DNA of 37,844 nt. Source: Candidatus Nomurabacteria bacterium. Its GTDB lineage: Bacteria > Patescibacteriota > Minisyncoccia > Phycocordibacterales > UBA9973. The DNA is taken from the NCBI GenBank assembly GCA_023267275.1, contig JAHFNO010000013.1, forward strand, positions 1-37,844. Reading direction: 5' to 3'. A model generated the notes under the pieces. It ran no database searches and was not told the DNA's origin. It was given only the letters and a program-made list of their open reading frames with translations. A program made the position numbers and the translations under genes. Positions 1 through 9,626 of the stretch are shown here, piece by piece. Positions within the stretch are counted from its first letter, which is position 1. Every line of letters begins with the position of its first letter.

Positions 1-789
<789 letters not shown>

Positions 790-812
790 AAAAGCACATA
801 CAAAAGTAGTGC

Positions 813-980
813 TTAATAAATAAGATGGTAGATAAATGTGGTTGCTAGCAAATTGAATAATAATATAATAAAGAAAAACAAAAAATTATTCTGAGAACTT
901 CTCCTTTCAATTTTTTGTATATATTCAACAAGATCTGCTTCTGTTTTTATCCAACTGTATTTGTTTTTTAGCACAGCCAT
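813..980 (-). CDS. possible small membrane protein (55 aa) between atpD and atpC, antisense
   Basis: ORF read by hand: MAVLKNKYSWIKTEADLVEYIQKIERRSSQNNFLFFFIILLFNLLATTFIYHLIY; charged N-terminus then one hydrophobic helix; no clear Shine-Dalgarno. Confidence 0.3.
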   Translation of the reverse strand: MAVLKNKYSWIKTEADLVEYIQKIERRSSQNNFLFFFIILLFNLLATTFIYHLIY

Positions 981-1025
981 AAAAAATGTTTTTGTTAATA
1001 AGCAAAATACTTTAATTTATACAAA

Positions 1026-1523
1026 ATGTCAACCAAACTCCTAAAACTTAAAATCGTCACCCCAGAACGTCTCATTCTTGAAGAGGAAGTTGAATCTGTA
1101 ACTATTCCAACAGTAGAAGGGGAGATTGGCGTATTTCCAGGACACCTTGCGCTTATTTCTGCAATCAAAAGTGGAGATATTGTTGCAAAGAAAAATGGGG
1201 AAGATATTCCAATGGCAGTCTCTGGTGGCTTCGTTGAAATACGTTCCGGATTTGTTAAGGACGGTCCTTTGCAGAGTGAGCACCGGGCTGAAAAGGACCG
1301 TCCTTCACAAACCGAAGTTGTAATTCTCGCCGATTTCGCCGAACATGTTGCAGAAATATCTCCTGACGCAATTGTAAAAGCAAAAGCACGTGCGGAAGAA
1401 CTCATGAAGCAAAAACAAAATGGAGAAGTAGTAGACTTCGAACATTTTGAATCTGAACTCGAACGCTCACTCACAAGAGTTAGAATTGCAGATAAGTGGA
1501 AGAAACGGAAGTACAGAATGTAA
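1026..1523 (+). CDS. atpC: F0F1 ATP synthase subunit epsilon
   Basis: LKIVTPERLILEEEVESVTIPTVEGEIGVFPGHLALISAIKSGDI; follows atpD. Confidence 0.92.
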   Translation: MSTKLLKLKIVTPERLILEEEVESVTIPTVEGEIGVFPGHLALISAIKSGDIVAKKNGEDIPMAVSGGFVEIRSGFVKDGPLQSEHRAEKDRPSQTEVVILADFAEHVAEISPDAIVKAKARAEELMKQKQNGEVVDFEHFESELERSLTRVRIADKWKKRKYRM

Positions 1524-1534
1524 ATTGTATTTTT

Positions 1535-1631
1535 TCCTCCCCTTACTGAGGGGAGGATTAAGGTGGGGTGATTACACTTTGAATTACCCCTCGCCTTGAT
1601 TACAAGACACTCCCCCTTGAAAATGGGGAGA
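1535..1631. repeat. intergenic palindromic element (TCCTCCCCttactgAGGGGAGGA ... CTCCCCCttgaaAATGGGGAG)
   Basis: Two GC-rich hairpins around an inner pairing aaggtggggt / acccctcgcctt, in the atpC 3' intergenic region. Confidence 0.6.
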
Positions 1632-1718
1632 GGAATCCACAACTTGTTGTAAAAAATCTTTGCAAAAATATAGTATGCAGGTATAATACTTGTATAAGTG
1701 GTCGACAAAAAAAGAAAG

Positions 1719-1756
1719 AGCCCTCGTTGCCTATCAGCGAAGGGCTTTTTCTTTTT
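1719..1756 (+). terminator. Rho-independent terminator-like hairpin
   Basis: agccctcg..cgaagggct followed by tttttcttttt. Confidence 0.6.
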
Positions 1757-1784
1757 CTCATTTTGTATTTTTATATAAAAAAAT

Positions 1785-1804
1785 CCCCACACGATTGTGT
1801 GGGG
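1785..1804 (-). terminator. terminator of the lipoprotein gene
   Basis: Perfect stem CCCCACAC-gatt-GTGTGGGG; on - strand followed by a T-run; downstream of 1865..2392. Confidence 0.75.
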
Positions 1805-1864
1805 AAGTGTTCGTTTTCGAACAGAATTCACTTTAGTTCATAAGATAGTCTAAGGGGCTGATTA

Positions 1865-2392
1865 TTACTGCGCGTTGTATCTGTATGCAGCAATTCTTTT
1901 TGCTAAATGTTGTTTTACTATAGGGGATTTGTATCCCTGATGTTTGAGTACAACCCAACCATCAAATGTTACATATTGGCTCAAGCGAGGCAATGCCTTG
2001 CTTGTTTTGTACCAGTTAATATCGAAGCCGGTTGCAGATAAATTAAAGTCAACTGTAATCCCGGTTATAACTTGGGGCAACGTGAACCAGCTCGCTACTT
2101 GTTTGATTTCAATAATATAAGCGACAAAATCGCTCATATTTCTGTCTGGCTGTGTAAAGCCAGCATAGAAACCATTAATTGAAGAATCAAAAAACCATTG
2201 AGATGAATCTATCGTAAATTCATTCATAAACACCGTATCATACAGTGGTGTTGTCACTGTCGTTGTAGGTGTTACTACCGGCGATGTGCCATTGTTACTT
2301 GGTGTAGTTGGTTGCACGTTGTAGTTGTTTGTTGTTTTACAACTACCAAAAGTGAGGGCAATCAATACCCCTAAAATTGCGAACTTTTTCAT
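1865..2392 (-). CDS. putative secreted lipoprotein
   Basis: MKKFAILGVLIALTFGSCKTTNN has a lipobox-like LTFGSC; then low-complexity Thr/Pro linker; own terminator. Confidence 0.7.
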   Translation of the reverse strand: MKKFAILGVLIALTFGSCKTTNNYNVQPTTPSNNGTSPVVTPTTTVTTPLYDTVFMNEFTIDSSQWFFDSSINGFYAGFTQPDRNMSDFVAYIIEIKQVASWFTLPQVITGITVDFNLSATGFDINWYKTSKALPRLSQYVTFDGWVVLKHQGYKSPIVKQHLAKRIAAYRYNAQ

Positions 2393-2636
2393 GTTTCTCT
2401 GTTATTAAATTAGAAAGAATTTTCTAAAAATATTATACACTACATATACAAAAAAGTCAACTAATCTGCCAAAGCATGGTTGTGATACTATATATGCATA
2501 TGGATCCGGTAGTAGAAAATGACATTGAAAGGATACATTAATTTAGATTTGAGGGTACAAGTGTCGAAATTTTTACTTACATAAATTAACAGGTATGACT
2601 GCTCTTTTAAGAGCTATGTCATTTCTCACTAACCGG

Positions 2637-3473
2637 ATGGAAATCGTAAAATCAGATGGTGTAAAAGAGAAGTTTAGCGCAGATAAGTTTTGCCTTTCTA
2701 TGCGCAAGGCGGGTGCTCCACGCGAGGTTGCCGACACAGTATGTAAAGCTGTTTCAAACAATATTCCTCCGAATGCATCGACGACTACTATCTTTCGCAA
2801 GGCGCTGAAATATTTGGTAAAAGAAAGTCCAGAAGTTGCTGCTCGATACAGTTTGCGACGTGCGATTGAAGCTCTTGGACCCGCAGGATTTGTGTTTGAA
2901 CAATATTTTGAAACTGTTTTACAAGCGTATGATTTTACAACAAAACGGGATGTGATTTTGAAGGGCAAATGTGTTTCGCACGAGATCGACATCATTGCCG
3001 AAACAGGAAGCAAACGTTTTCTTGTGGAAGCAAAATATCACAACATTCCACGACTCAAAACGCATGTCGATGTCATTATGTATGCCGATGCGCGACTCAT
3101 CGATGTGCTCGGCAACGAATCAGAATCAAACAAAAAGAAATTTGAATACGGTATGTGGGTGGTAACCAATACAAAGTTTACCGATACAGCAATAGAATAT
3201 GCAAAATGTCGTGGTATCCGTCTCACCGGATGGAATTATCCGCGTGGTGCGAGCCTTGAAGATATTATTGCTGATAAAAAAATGTATCCGGTCACAATCC
3301 TACCATCGCTTCCAAAATTGTTATTACCAATACTCGCACAAAAAAATATTATTCTTGTGCAGGATTTGATTACATACGATATCGAAAGCATGATACGACA
3401 ATTTGGTATTACACGAGAAGTAGCCGCAAAACTTATCAACGAAGTTTCCGCAATAATCGGACCAAAACAATAG
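2637..3473 (+). CDS. ATP-cone domain fused to a PD-(D/E)XK/Mrr-like nuclease domain
   Basis: MEIVKSDGVKEKFSADKFCLSMRKAGA (ATP-cone pattern); HEIDIIAETGSKRFLVEAKYHN (D-x(n)-ExK nuclease core). ORF track starts at 2595; ATG at 2637 fits the ATP-cone start. Confidence 0.75.
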   Translation: MEIVKSDGVKEKFSADKFCLSMRKAGAPREVADTVCKAVSNNIPPNASTTTIFRKALKYLVKESPEVAARYSLRRAIEALGPAGFVFEQYFETVLQAYDFTTKRDVILKGKCVSHEIDIIAETGSKRFLVEAKYHNIPRLKTHVDVIMYADARLIDVLGNESESNKKKFEYGMWVVTNTKFTDTAIEYAKCRGIRLTGWNYPRGASLEDIIADKKMYPVTILPSLPKLLLPILAQKNIILVQDLITYDIESMIRQFGITREVAAKLINEVSAIIGPKQ

Positions 3474-3476
3474 AAC

Positions 3477-4199
3477 ATGAAAACACGGGAACATAAAAAC
3501 AAAACCCAAGAAAATTCCGTTGGAATTTTATACGTGGTTGCCACTCCGATAGGTAATCTCGAAGACATTACACTCCGAGCTCTTCGTGTACTCAAGGAGG
3601 TGTCACTCGTGCTTTGTGAAGATACGCGTCATTCACGAATACTTCTTTCTCATTATGGTATTACCACGAAGACCGAGAGTTATCACGCACGGTCAGACGA
3701 TGCAAAAATGCGTGGCATTGCAAATCGTCTTATTGAAGGTGAAAATCTTGCTCTTATTTCTGATGCGGGCACACCGCTCATTTCAGATCCTGGTTCACCA
3801 CTCCTTATATATTTACGAGAAACACTTGGTGAAGATTTTCATGTTGTTCCGATTCCGGGAGTGAGCGCACTTACAACGGCACTTTCCGTAGTTCCTGTAC
3901 CAAGTGGCAGATTTTCATTTATTGGTTTTATTCCACACAAAAAGGGAAGACAGACTGCCATCAAAGCCATGAAGGAGAGTGAAGATTCTGTTGTTTGTTA
4001 CGAATCGTCACATCGCATTGTAAAACTCCTCAGTGAACTCGAAGAATTTTTCCCAGAAGCTCATGTTTGGATTGCTCGCGAACTCACAAAACAATTTGAG
4101 GAAATCAAAGAGGGAAGTCCTGCCGAATTAAAAGCACTCCTCGAATCAAAACCCGAAAAACAAAAAGGCGAATTTGTAGTTATAGTTTCAAAAAAGTAG
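3477..4199 (+). CDS. rsmI: 16S rRNA (cytidine(1402)-2'-O)-methyltransferase
   Basis: GILYVVATPIGNLEDITLRALRVLKEVSLVLCEDTRHSRILLSHYGI ... ISDAGTPLISDPG. Confidence 0.96.
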   Translation: MKTREHKNKTQENSVGILYVVATPIGNLEDITLRALRVLKEVSLVLCEDTRHSRILLSHYGITTKTESYHARSDDAKMRGIANRLIEGENLALISDAGTPLISDPGSPLLIYLRETLGEDFHVVPIPGVSALTTALSVVPVPSGRFSFIGFIPHKKGRQTAIKAMKESEDSVVCYESSHRIVKLLSELEEFFPEAHVWIARELTKQFEEIKEGSPAELKALLESKPEKQKGEFVVIVSKK

Positions 4200-4220
4200 T
4201 TTTTGCGTTATACTAGATGC

Positions 4221-4436
4221 ATGCGTTACTTACACGAAAAACTTATTATCGGTGGCGGTATTTGGCTTGTTGTTTTGCCATACACAGGTCTTCCAAGTAG
4301 TTGGAAAACCGTACTTACTATTCTTACTGGACTCATGTTTTTGTACAGCGGTCTTTTGCAATACAAGAAAGTAAAAAATGCGAATCGAATGGAAGGAGTA
4401 GAGACAAAAACAGAAACGTTTACCGAAGTGATATAA
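4221..4436 (+). CDS. small membrane protein (two hydrophobic segments)
   Basis: MRYLHEKLIIGGGIWLVVLPYTGLPSSWKTVLTILTGLMFLYSGLLQYKK; ATG at 4221 preferred over TTG at 4203. Confidence 0.6.
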   Translation: MRYLHEKLIIGGGIWLVVLPYTGLPSSWKTVLTILTGLMFLYSGLLQYKKVKNANRMEGVETKTETFTEVI

Positions 4437-4443
4437 TACAATA

Positions 4444-5583
4444 ATGCAGCTACCTCATAAAAAATATGTCTGGTATATCGGAGGTGCTTTTGTTGTGGCT
4501 TGCGCGATGTACTTTGTTGTACCGCATTTCTTTGGCGTGAGTTACAATCGCGCTGATGCTGATGTTGCAGCAAAAGTAGATGCAAAGACAGAAACGACGG
4601 CGCCTGTAGCACCGCTCGTGCTTGATACTGTCGCGTACGATGCAAAATTGCTCGCACTCGCAAATCTACCACCACCACTTCCTCCTACACCCGCAAAAGA
4701 GATTACAAACAAAGATGGAACAAAGACGGTCGTTCCAGCAAAAGTACCTGCGCCAATTGCTTACAAATGGCCAGTAAAAACCGTGTACCCGATTGCAGGA
4801 GCGCTTCTTCCATTCAATCGTATCGTTGCGTATTATGGCAATTTCTATTCCAAAGGCATGGGTGTACTTGGCCAATATCCGCCAGACGAGATGCTTCAGC
4901 GTTTGACGACTGAAGTTGAAAAATGGAAGGCTGCCGATCCTACCACTCCAGTGATTCCCGCTATCGACTATATTGCCGTGACTGCACAAGGAAGTCCTGG
5001 TGTAGCAAAAAAATATCGTTTACGAATGCCAGACTCAGAGATAGACAAGGCGCTTGTACTTGCCGACAAAATGCACGGCATTGTTATTCTTGAAATCCAA
5101 CCAGGGCTTTCAACATTTCAAACAGAAATTCCCGAACTCGAAAAATATTTGAAAATGCCACAGGTGCATCTTGCAATGGATCCAGAATTTTCAATGAAGA
5201 GTGGAGCAAAACCAGGTACTGAAATCGGCACGATTGATGCTACTGATGCAAATTGGGCTGCACAATATCTTGCAAATCTTGTTCGTACCTACAATCTTCC
5301 ACCAAAAATTTTGATTCTACATCGTTTTACTGCGCCGATGATTACCAACGCCAAAAGTATCAAACCATTGCCTGAAGTACAAATAGTAATGGATATGGAC
5401 GGTTGGGGATCACCTGCAAAGAAGAACGGTACATACAAAAATGTTGTCGCACACGAGCCAGTACAATTTACTGGATTTAAGTTGTTCTACAAAAATGATT
5501 TGCGTGCACCATCTACGCGCATGCTCACCACGGCCGACATACTCAGTTTGACACCTCGTCCTTCTTTCATTCAATATCAATAA
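4444..5583 (+). CDS. secreted/membrane-anchored protein of unknown function, TIM-barrel-like
   Basis: N-terminal TM helix, Ala/Thr/Pro linker, then conserved-looking domain (RIVAYYGNFYSKGMGVLGQYP..., HLAMDPEFSM, ILILHRFTAPM). Confidence 0.75.
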   Translation: MQLPHKKYVWYIGGAFVVACAMYFVVPHFFGVSYNRADADVAAKVDAKTETTAPVAPLVLDTVAYDAKLLALANLPPPLPPTPAKEITNKDGTKTVVPAKVPAPIAYKWPVKTVYPIAGALLPFNRIVAYYGNFYSKGMGVLGQYPPDEMLQRLTTEVEKWKAADPTTPVIPAIDYIAVTAQGSPGVAKKYRLRMPDSEIDKALVLADKMHGIVILEIQPGLSTFQTEIPELEKYLKMPQVHLAMDPEFSMKSGAKPGTEIGTIDATDANWAAQYLANLVRTYNLPPKILILHRFTAPMITNAKSIKPLPEVQIVMDMDGWGSPAKKNGTYKNVVAHEPVQFTGFKLFYKNDLRAPSTRMLTTADILSLTPRPSFIQYQ

Positions 5584-5635
5584 ATAGGAGTTATCAACGT
5601 ACAATTTTTATTGTTCGTTGATATACTTTATATAT

Positions 5636-6856
5636 ATGAAAACCAAAACAAAAATTTTATTTATCGCGGGCTCAGTGTTTGTGCTTGCGAGTGTTTTTGC
5701 TCTTGGTATGTACATTGGCTACGCACATCGTCCATACGAATCTCGCATCGGAAATGTTATAGACAAAGAAGTTCCTGCTGGAGATACTGCCGACTTCGAA
5801 CCGTTCTGGAAAGTATGGAGCATTATTGATCAAGAGCACCCTGGTGCGGACAAGATTACCGCGCAACAGCGCGTGTACGGTGCTATCAAGGGATTGGTAA
5901 GCTCACTAGACGATCCATATTCTGTATATTTTCCTCCACAGGATTCAAAAGATTTTCACGATACAATCAATGGTAGTTTTGAAGGTATTGGAATGGAAGT
6001 AGGAATTAAAGACAAAATTCTTACTGTCATTGCTCCACTCAAAGATACGCCGTCTGAAAAAGCAGGTATCAAGGCTGGTGATAAAATCATCAAAATTGAT
6101 ACAACAAGCACAAATGATATGTCTGTCGATAAGGCAGTTCAACTTATTCGTGGCGTCGCTGGTACTATTGTGAAGCTTACAATTTTCCGCGATGGTGATA
6201 CAAAGCCACGCGAGATTGCGGTTACGCGTGAAGTAATCAATATTCCTACACTCGATGCAAAGCTTCGACCGGACGGAGTATTTGATATTCAACTTTACAA
6301 TTTTAGTGCCTCTTCCGCGAGTTTGATGTCACAAGCGTTGCATCAGTTTGCAAAAAGTGGATCGACAAAACTCATTATTGATTTGCGTGGAAATCCCGGA
6401 GGCTATCTTGATTCTGCTGTTGATATCGCAAGTTACTTCTTGCCTGAGGGTGACACGATTGTACAAGAAGATTTCGGTACAAACGGCGCTCCTCGACTCT
6501 ATCGCAGTAAGGGATATGAATTGCTCAATTTAAAAAAAATAAAAGTGGCTGTGCTTGTCGACAAAGGTTCTGCTTCTGCATCTGAAATTCTTGCCGGTGC
6601 ACTTTCTGAACACGGTGTGGCTCCACTTATCGGAGAAACTACTTATGGAAAAGGTTCGGTGCAAAAGGTGATGGACGTTACTGATAACACGACACTTAAG
6701 CTTACGATTGCAAAATGGCTCACTCCAAATGGTATCTCTATTTCTCTAAAAGGCCTGACTCCAACAATCCCTGTGGCTGTAACAGATCAAGATATTGCAA
6801 ACAAAGCGGATCCTGTTCTCAATCGTGCACTAGAATATTTCAAAACAGGAAAATAG
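5636..6856 (+). CDS. S41 family C-terminal processing peptidase (CtpA-like, PDZ)
   Basis: PDZ (GIKAGDKIIKIDTTS), LIIDLRGNPGGYLDSAVDIASYFLP, VDKGSASASEILAGALSEH, TYGKGSVQ; ATG at 5636 precedes the signal helix. Confidence 0.95.
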   Translation: MKTKTKILFIAGSVFVLASVFALGMYIGYAHRPYESRIGNVIDKEVPAGDTADFEPFWKVWSIIDQEHPGADKITAQQRVYGAIKGLVSSLDDPYSVYFPPQDSKDFHDTINGSFEGIGMEVGIKDKILTVIAPLKDTPSEKAGIKAGDKIIKIDTTSTNDMSVDKAVQLIRGVAGTIVKLTIFRDGDTKPREIAVTREVINIPTLDAKLRPDGVFDIQLYNFSASSASLMSQALHQFAKSGSTKLIIDLRGNPGGYLDSAVDIASYFLPEGDTIVQEDFGTNGAPRLYRSKGYELLNLKKIKVAVLVDKGSASASEILAGALSEHGVAPLIGETTYGKGSVQKVMDVTDNTTLKLTIAKWLTPNGISISLKGLTPTIPVAVTDQDIANKADPVLNRALEYFKTGK

Positions 6857-6916
6857 TTAGAATTAGGCTCTAGATAATTAGGCGCTAGGGATTGAGGGGT
6901 GGTGCATTTGTTGCAT

Positions 6917-6950
6917 TGTGTCATCCTGAACTTGATTCAGGATCCATGAC
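6917..6950. repeat. REP-like palindrome (copy 1): tgtgtcatcctgaacttgattcaggatccatgac
   Basis: Stem atcctgaa..ttcaggat; recurs at 9801, 11544, 28738, 35931 and 35985. Confidence 0.8.
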
Positions 6951-6980
6951 TTTTTTGTATTTTTCATATAATATGGAGGC

Positions 6981-7424
6981 ATGAAAGTCATATTCATCAA
7001 AGACCTCAAAGGAGTAGGGTATAAGAACGATATCAAGGACCAGCCAGATGGCTACGCCCGCAATTTCTTGTTACCAAGGGGGTATGTAGTACCTGCCACT
7101 GCCGAGGCGATCAAAAAAGTTGAACGAGCTCAGAATGAAATCCGTGTTGAAAAGGAAGTCCAGACCGATCTCTTCAAGCGCAATCTAGAAGCTATCAATG
7201 GCGCTGGTGTCACCATCAAGGCAAAGACAAATGAGAAGGGACACCTTTTTAAAGCAATTCACGCAAAAGACATCGCTGATGCACTTAAAAAAGATTTACG
7301 CATTATCATCTCTTCAGAATATATAAAAGTAGTTGAACCAATAAAAGAAACAGGCACATTCACTATTGGTGTTGAAGCACTTGGAATGAAGGAATCAATT
7401 ACTGTAAATATTATAAAGGCATAA
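6981..7424 (+). CDS. rplI: 50S ribosomal protein L9
   Basis: MKVIFIKDLKGVGYKNDIKDQPDGYARNFLLPRGYVVPAT. Confidence 0.97.
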   Translation: MKVIFIKDLKGVGYKNDIKDQPDGYARNFLLPRGYVVPATAEAIKKVERAQNEIRVEKEVQTDLFKRNLEAINGAGVTIKAKTNEKGHLFKAIHAKDIADALKKDLRIIISSEYIKVVEPIKETGTFTIGVEALGMKESITVNIIKA

Positions 7425-7436
7425 TATAACTAAAAC

Positions 7437-7465
7437 AAAACCCGCACATCAGTGCGGGTTTTGTT
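7437..7465 (+). terminator. rplI terminator
   Basis: aaaACCCGCACatcaGTGCGGGTtttgtt. Confidence 0.85.
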
Positions 7466-7467
7466 AA

Positions 7468-7692
7468 TTATTTTTTATCTGGGTACTCAGTGAATCCTGG
7501 TTCATCAGTAACACGCCAATTTAGTTTTAAAAAAATATTTTCGTGAAAACAATTTCTATCAGAAAATATTTGTTGTTGAGGTCTTGTTTTGTCTGTTGGA
7601 TAGTCAAAATGAGTTGTAATCGCAATAACTTCATCCTGTATATCTTCTCCACAGAAACAGCAAACATAACCTCCGTGATTTTCTTTATTCAT
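7468..7692 (-). CDS. small putative zinc-binding protein (74 aa)
   Basis: MNKENHGGYVCCFCGEDIQDEVIAITTHFDY; CxxC near N-terminus; upstream neighbour is rpmA on the same strand. Confidence 0.55.
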   Translation of the reverse strand: MNKENHGGYVCCFCGEDIQDEVIAITTHFDYPTDKTRPQQQIFSDRNCFHENIFLKLNWRVTDEPGFTEYPDKK

Positions 7693-7701
7693 AATTTTTA
7701 T

Positions 7702-7974
7702 TTAATCAACGTGAACGATTTTCTTCATTGAGTGTGTTCCGTCGAAGTGTGTCTTGCGCTTGTTTGCAAAAGAAACTTTTCCTTCTTTCATCGCAAAGAT
7801 TGTGTGATCCTTTCCGAGAGCAACGTTGCGTCCTGCCATGATGACAGTACCACGCTGACGGATGATGATAGAACCAGCTTTGGTTTTCTCACCAGCATAG
7901 AGTTTTGTTCCAAGATATTTAGGATTTGAGTCCCGTAGGTTTCTCGCGGTTCCTCCCGCTTTTCGATGTGCCAT
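7702..7974 (-). CDS. rpmA: 50S ribosomal protein L27
   Basis: [65 protein letters not shown]. Confidence 0.96.
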   Translation of the reverse strand: MAHRKAGGTARNLRDSNPKYLGTKLYAGEKTKAGSIIIRQRGTVIMAGRNVALGKDHTIFAMKEGKVSFANKRKTHFDGTHSMKKIVHVD

Positions 7975-7976
7975 GG

Positions 7977-8009
7977 TTTAGGGGTTAGGATTTAGGGTTT
8001 AGGGTTTAG
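7977..8009. repeat. short tandem repeat of TTTAGGG type
   Basis: gtttaggggttaggatttagggtttagggtttag upstream of rpmA. Confidence 0.6.
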
Positions 8010-8053
8010 TAATTCCCAGCCCAATACCTTTTAATACTATATAATAAACTTGC

Positions 8054-8464
8054 ATGAGTATACCTGCTTTTGTAGAAAAAATCAAGACCTGGGCAGGGGA
8101 GAGGCGCACTACCCTTATTTTTATAGGTATTTTGACCCTTGTAGCTATCTCCTCTTTCTATCTCGGCTATATTGCCCGACTTGAGACCTCCGACAGTACC
8201 CCAGAAGCCCTAAAACCCTTTGAGAATAGCCTTTCAGTGTCCGAAGGAGACCAAGTCGCGGGGGCAGGAAATACCCCTACTTTGAGCGATTTAACCACTC
8301 CTCTGGGGGCTAGTTCAGGCTCATTTATAGCCTCAAAAAATGGCACAAAATACTACCCAGTAGCTTGTGCTTCGGCAAAACGAATCAAGGATGCCAACAA
8401 GGTTTTCTTTACCACAGCAAAAGATGCAGAAAAAGAAGGATACACTTTAGCTTCGGGATGTTAG
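8054..8464 (+). CDS. membrane-anchored protein with small C-terminal Cys-containing domain
   Basis: TM helix TLIFIGILTLVAISSFYLGYIA; C-terminus ASKNGTKYYPVACASAKRIKDANKVFFTTAKDAEKEGYTLASGC resembles Ada-type/nuclease-associated Cys domains. Confidence 0.65.
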   Translation: MSIPAFVEKIKTWAGERRTTLIFIGILTLVAISSFYLGYIARLETSDSTPEALKPFENSLSVSEGDQVAGAGNTPTLSDLTTPLGASSGSFIASKNGTKYYPVACASAKRIKDANKVFFTTAKDAEKEGYTLASGC

Positions 8465-8473
8465 AATATACTT

Positions 8474-9370
8474 ATGGAACGATCATTGTTTGGAAGTACT
8501 ATCATTCTTCTCTTCGTCGCAGCGTCGATGATTTTTTTATTGAAAACTCATTCTCTTCCGAGTTTTCTTCTTCCTTCTTCTACGAGCAATCCAGCGGTGA
8601 TACAATTGCCTGCAATTCCAAAAAAGCCGGCAGTGGTACTGCCAGGAACAATTGAAAAAATCAGCAATCAAAAAGATATTGCTGTGCCGGCAGTACCAAG
8701 TGAGTATGTTCTCACACGCCTCGGAATAATCACAAAGACAAACAACGAACGCGATTCACGCGGAATCGCAAAACTCACCGAATCAAAACAACTCGATCTT
8801 TCAGCTCAAGCAAAAGCAGATGATATTCTCGTACGACATTATTTCGCACACGTTGCTCCCGATGGTAAAACAGTGAGTGATCTTGTTTCAACACAAGGCT
8901 ACATGTATATAAAAATTGGAGAAAATTTGGCACTCGGAAATTTCACAAGTGATGCCGATGTGGTGACAGCATGGATGAATAGTCCCGGTCATCGAGCCAA
9001 CATTCTCGATACTGCTTTTTCAAATATCGGCATTGGTGTGGCATATGGTATGTACAATGGTCACAATGTATACGTCGCAGTACAACATTTCGGACGTCCT
9101 CGTTCAGATTGTCCCGATATAAATTCTGATTTAAAAAAACAAGTCGTTGATGCAGAAAATTATTTGAACGAACTCGTTGCTTCATTGAAGGCTCAAAAGA
9201 GTGCCATCGACCAGGGGAGTGTGACCACCGATATCACAAGTGCTGTTACAAACTACAACAACGCGATTGCTTTGTATAAAAAATTCTACGCCGACACGAT
9301 TGCGTTAAGTCAAAAATATAATGCAGAAGTATCTGCATTTAATGACTGTCTCAATTCTATAACAAAATAA
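8474..9370 (+). CDS. CAP (SCP/YkwD-like) domain secreted protein
   Basis: ADDILVRHYFAHVAPDGKTVSDLVSTQGYMYIKIGENLALGNF ... VVTAWMNSPGHRANILDTAFSNIGIGVAYG. Confidence 0.92.
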   Translation: MERSLFGSTIILLFVAASMIFLLKTHSLPSFLLPSSTSNPAVIQLPAIPKKPAVVLPGTIEKISNQKDIAVPAVPSEYVLTRLGIITKTNNERDSRGIAKLTESKQLDLSAQAKADDILVRHYFAHVAPDGKTVSDLVSTQGYMYIKIGENLALGNFTSDADVVTAWMNSPGHRANILDTAFSNIGIGVAYGMYNGHNVYVAVQHFGRPRSDCPDINSDLKKQVVDAENYLNELVASLKAQKSAIDQGSVTTDITSAVTNYNNAIALYKKFYADTIALSQKYNAEVSAFNDCLNSITK

Positions 9371-9458
9371 ACAACGAGCCTGGGGGGACATACGTTCTCA
9401 GACGTGTAAAGCCTTTTATAGTAAGTGTGGATAACTTTATGGTAACGTCGCACAATAT

Positions 9459-9562
9459 ATCTTTTACGACACTATATTATATATAATAAGCTTAATAACC
9501 AACGAAATCTCAAACAACTCTTTTAATCGAAAATTATTCTCGACTATAGTGTCGTAAAAGAT
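9459..9562. repeat. long inverted repeat, arms ATCTTTTACGACACTATA / TATAGTGTCGTAAAAGAT
   Basis: 18-nt arms matched by eye, about 68-nt AT-rich interior; non-coding. Confidence 0.8.
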
Positions 9563-9563
9563 A

Positions 9564-9626
9564 GTAATCATTTTCCAACATGATAGCTTTGCATAAGTGT
9601 ACCCTTACACATCGGAAAATGATTAC
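9564..9626. repeat. inverted repeat GTAATCATTTTCC ... GGAAAATGATTAC
   Basis: 13-nt perfect arms, 37-nt loop containing gtgtacccttacac; directly follows the previous IR. Confidence 0.8.

Noticed and set aside
995-1831. 278-aa ORF on - overlapping atpC
   Set aside because: Antisense to well-supported atpC; low-complexity sequence with no recognisable domain, spans two terminator hairpins.
2573-3013. 146-aa ORF on -
   Set aside because: Antisense to the ATP-cone/nuclease gene; no domain.
9463-9495. Possible XerCD dif site (actatattatatataataagcttaat)
   Set aside because: AT palindrome at a strand switch is suggestive, but it does not match the conserved XerC/XerD arm sequences well enough to call.
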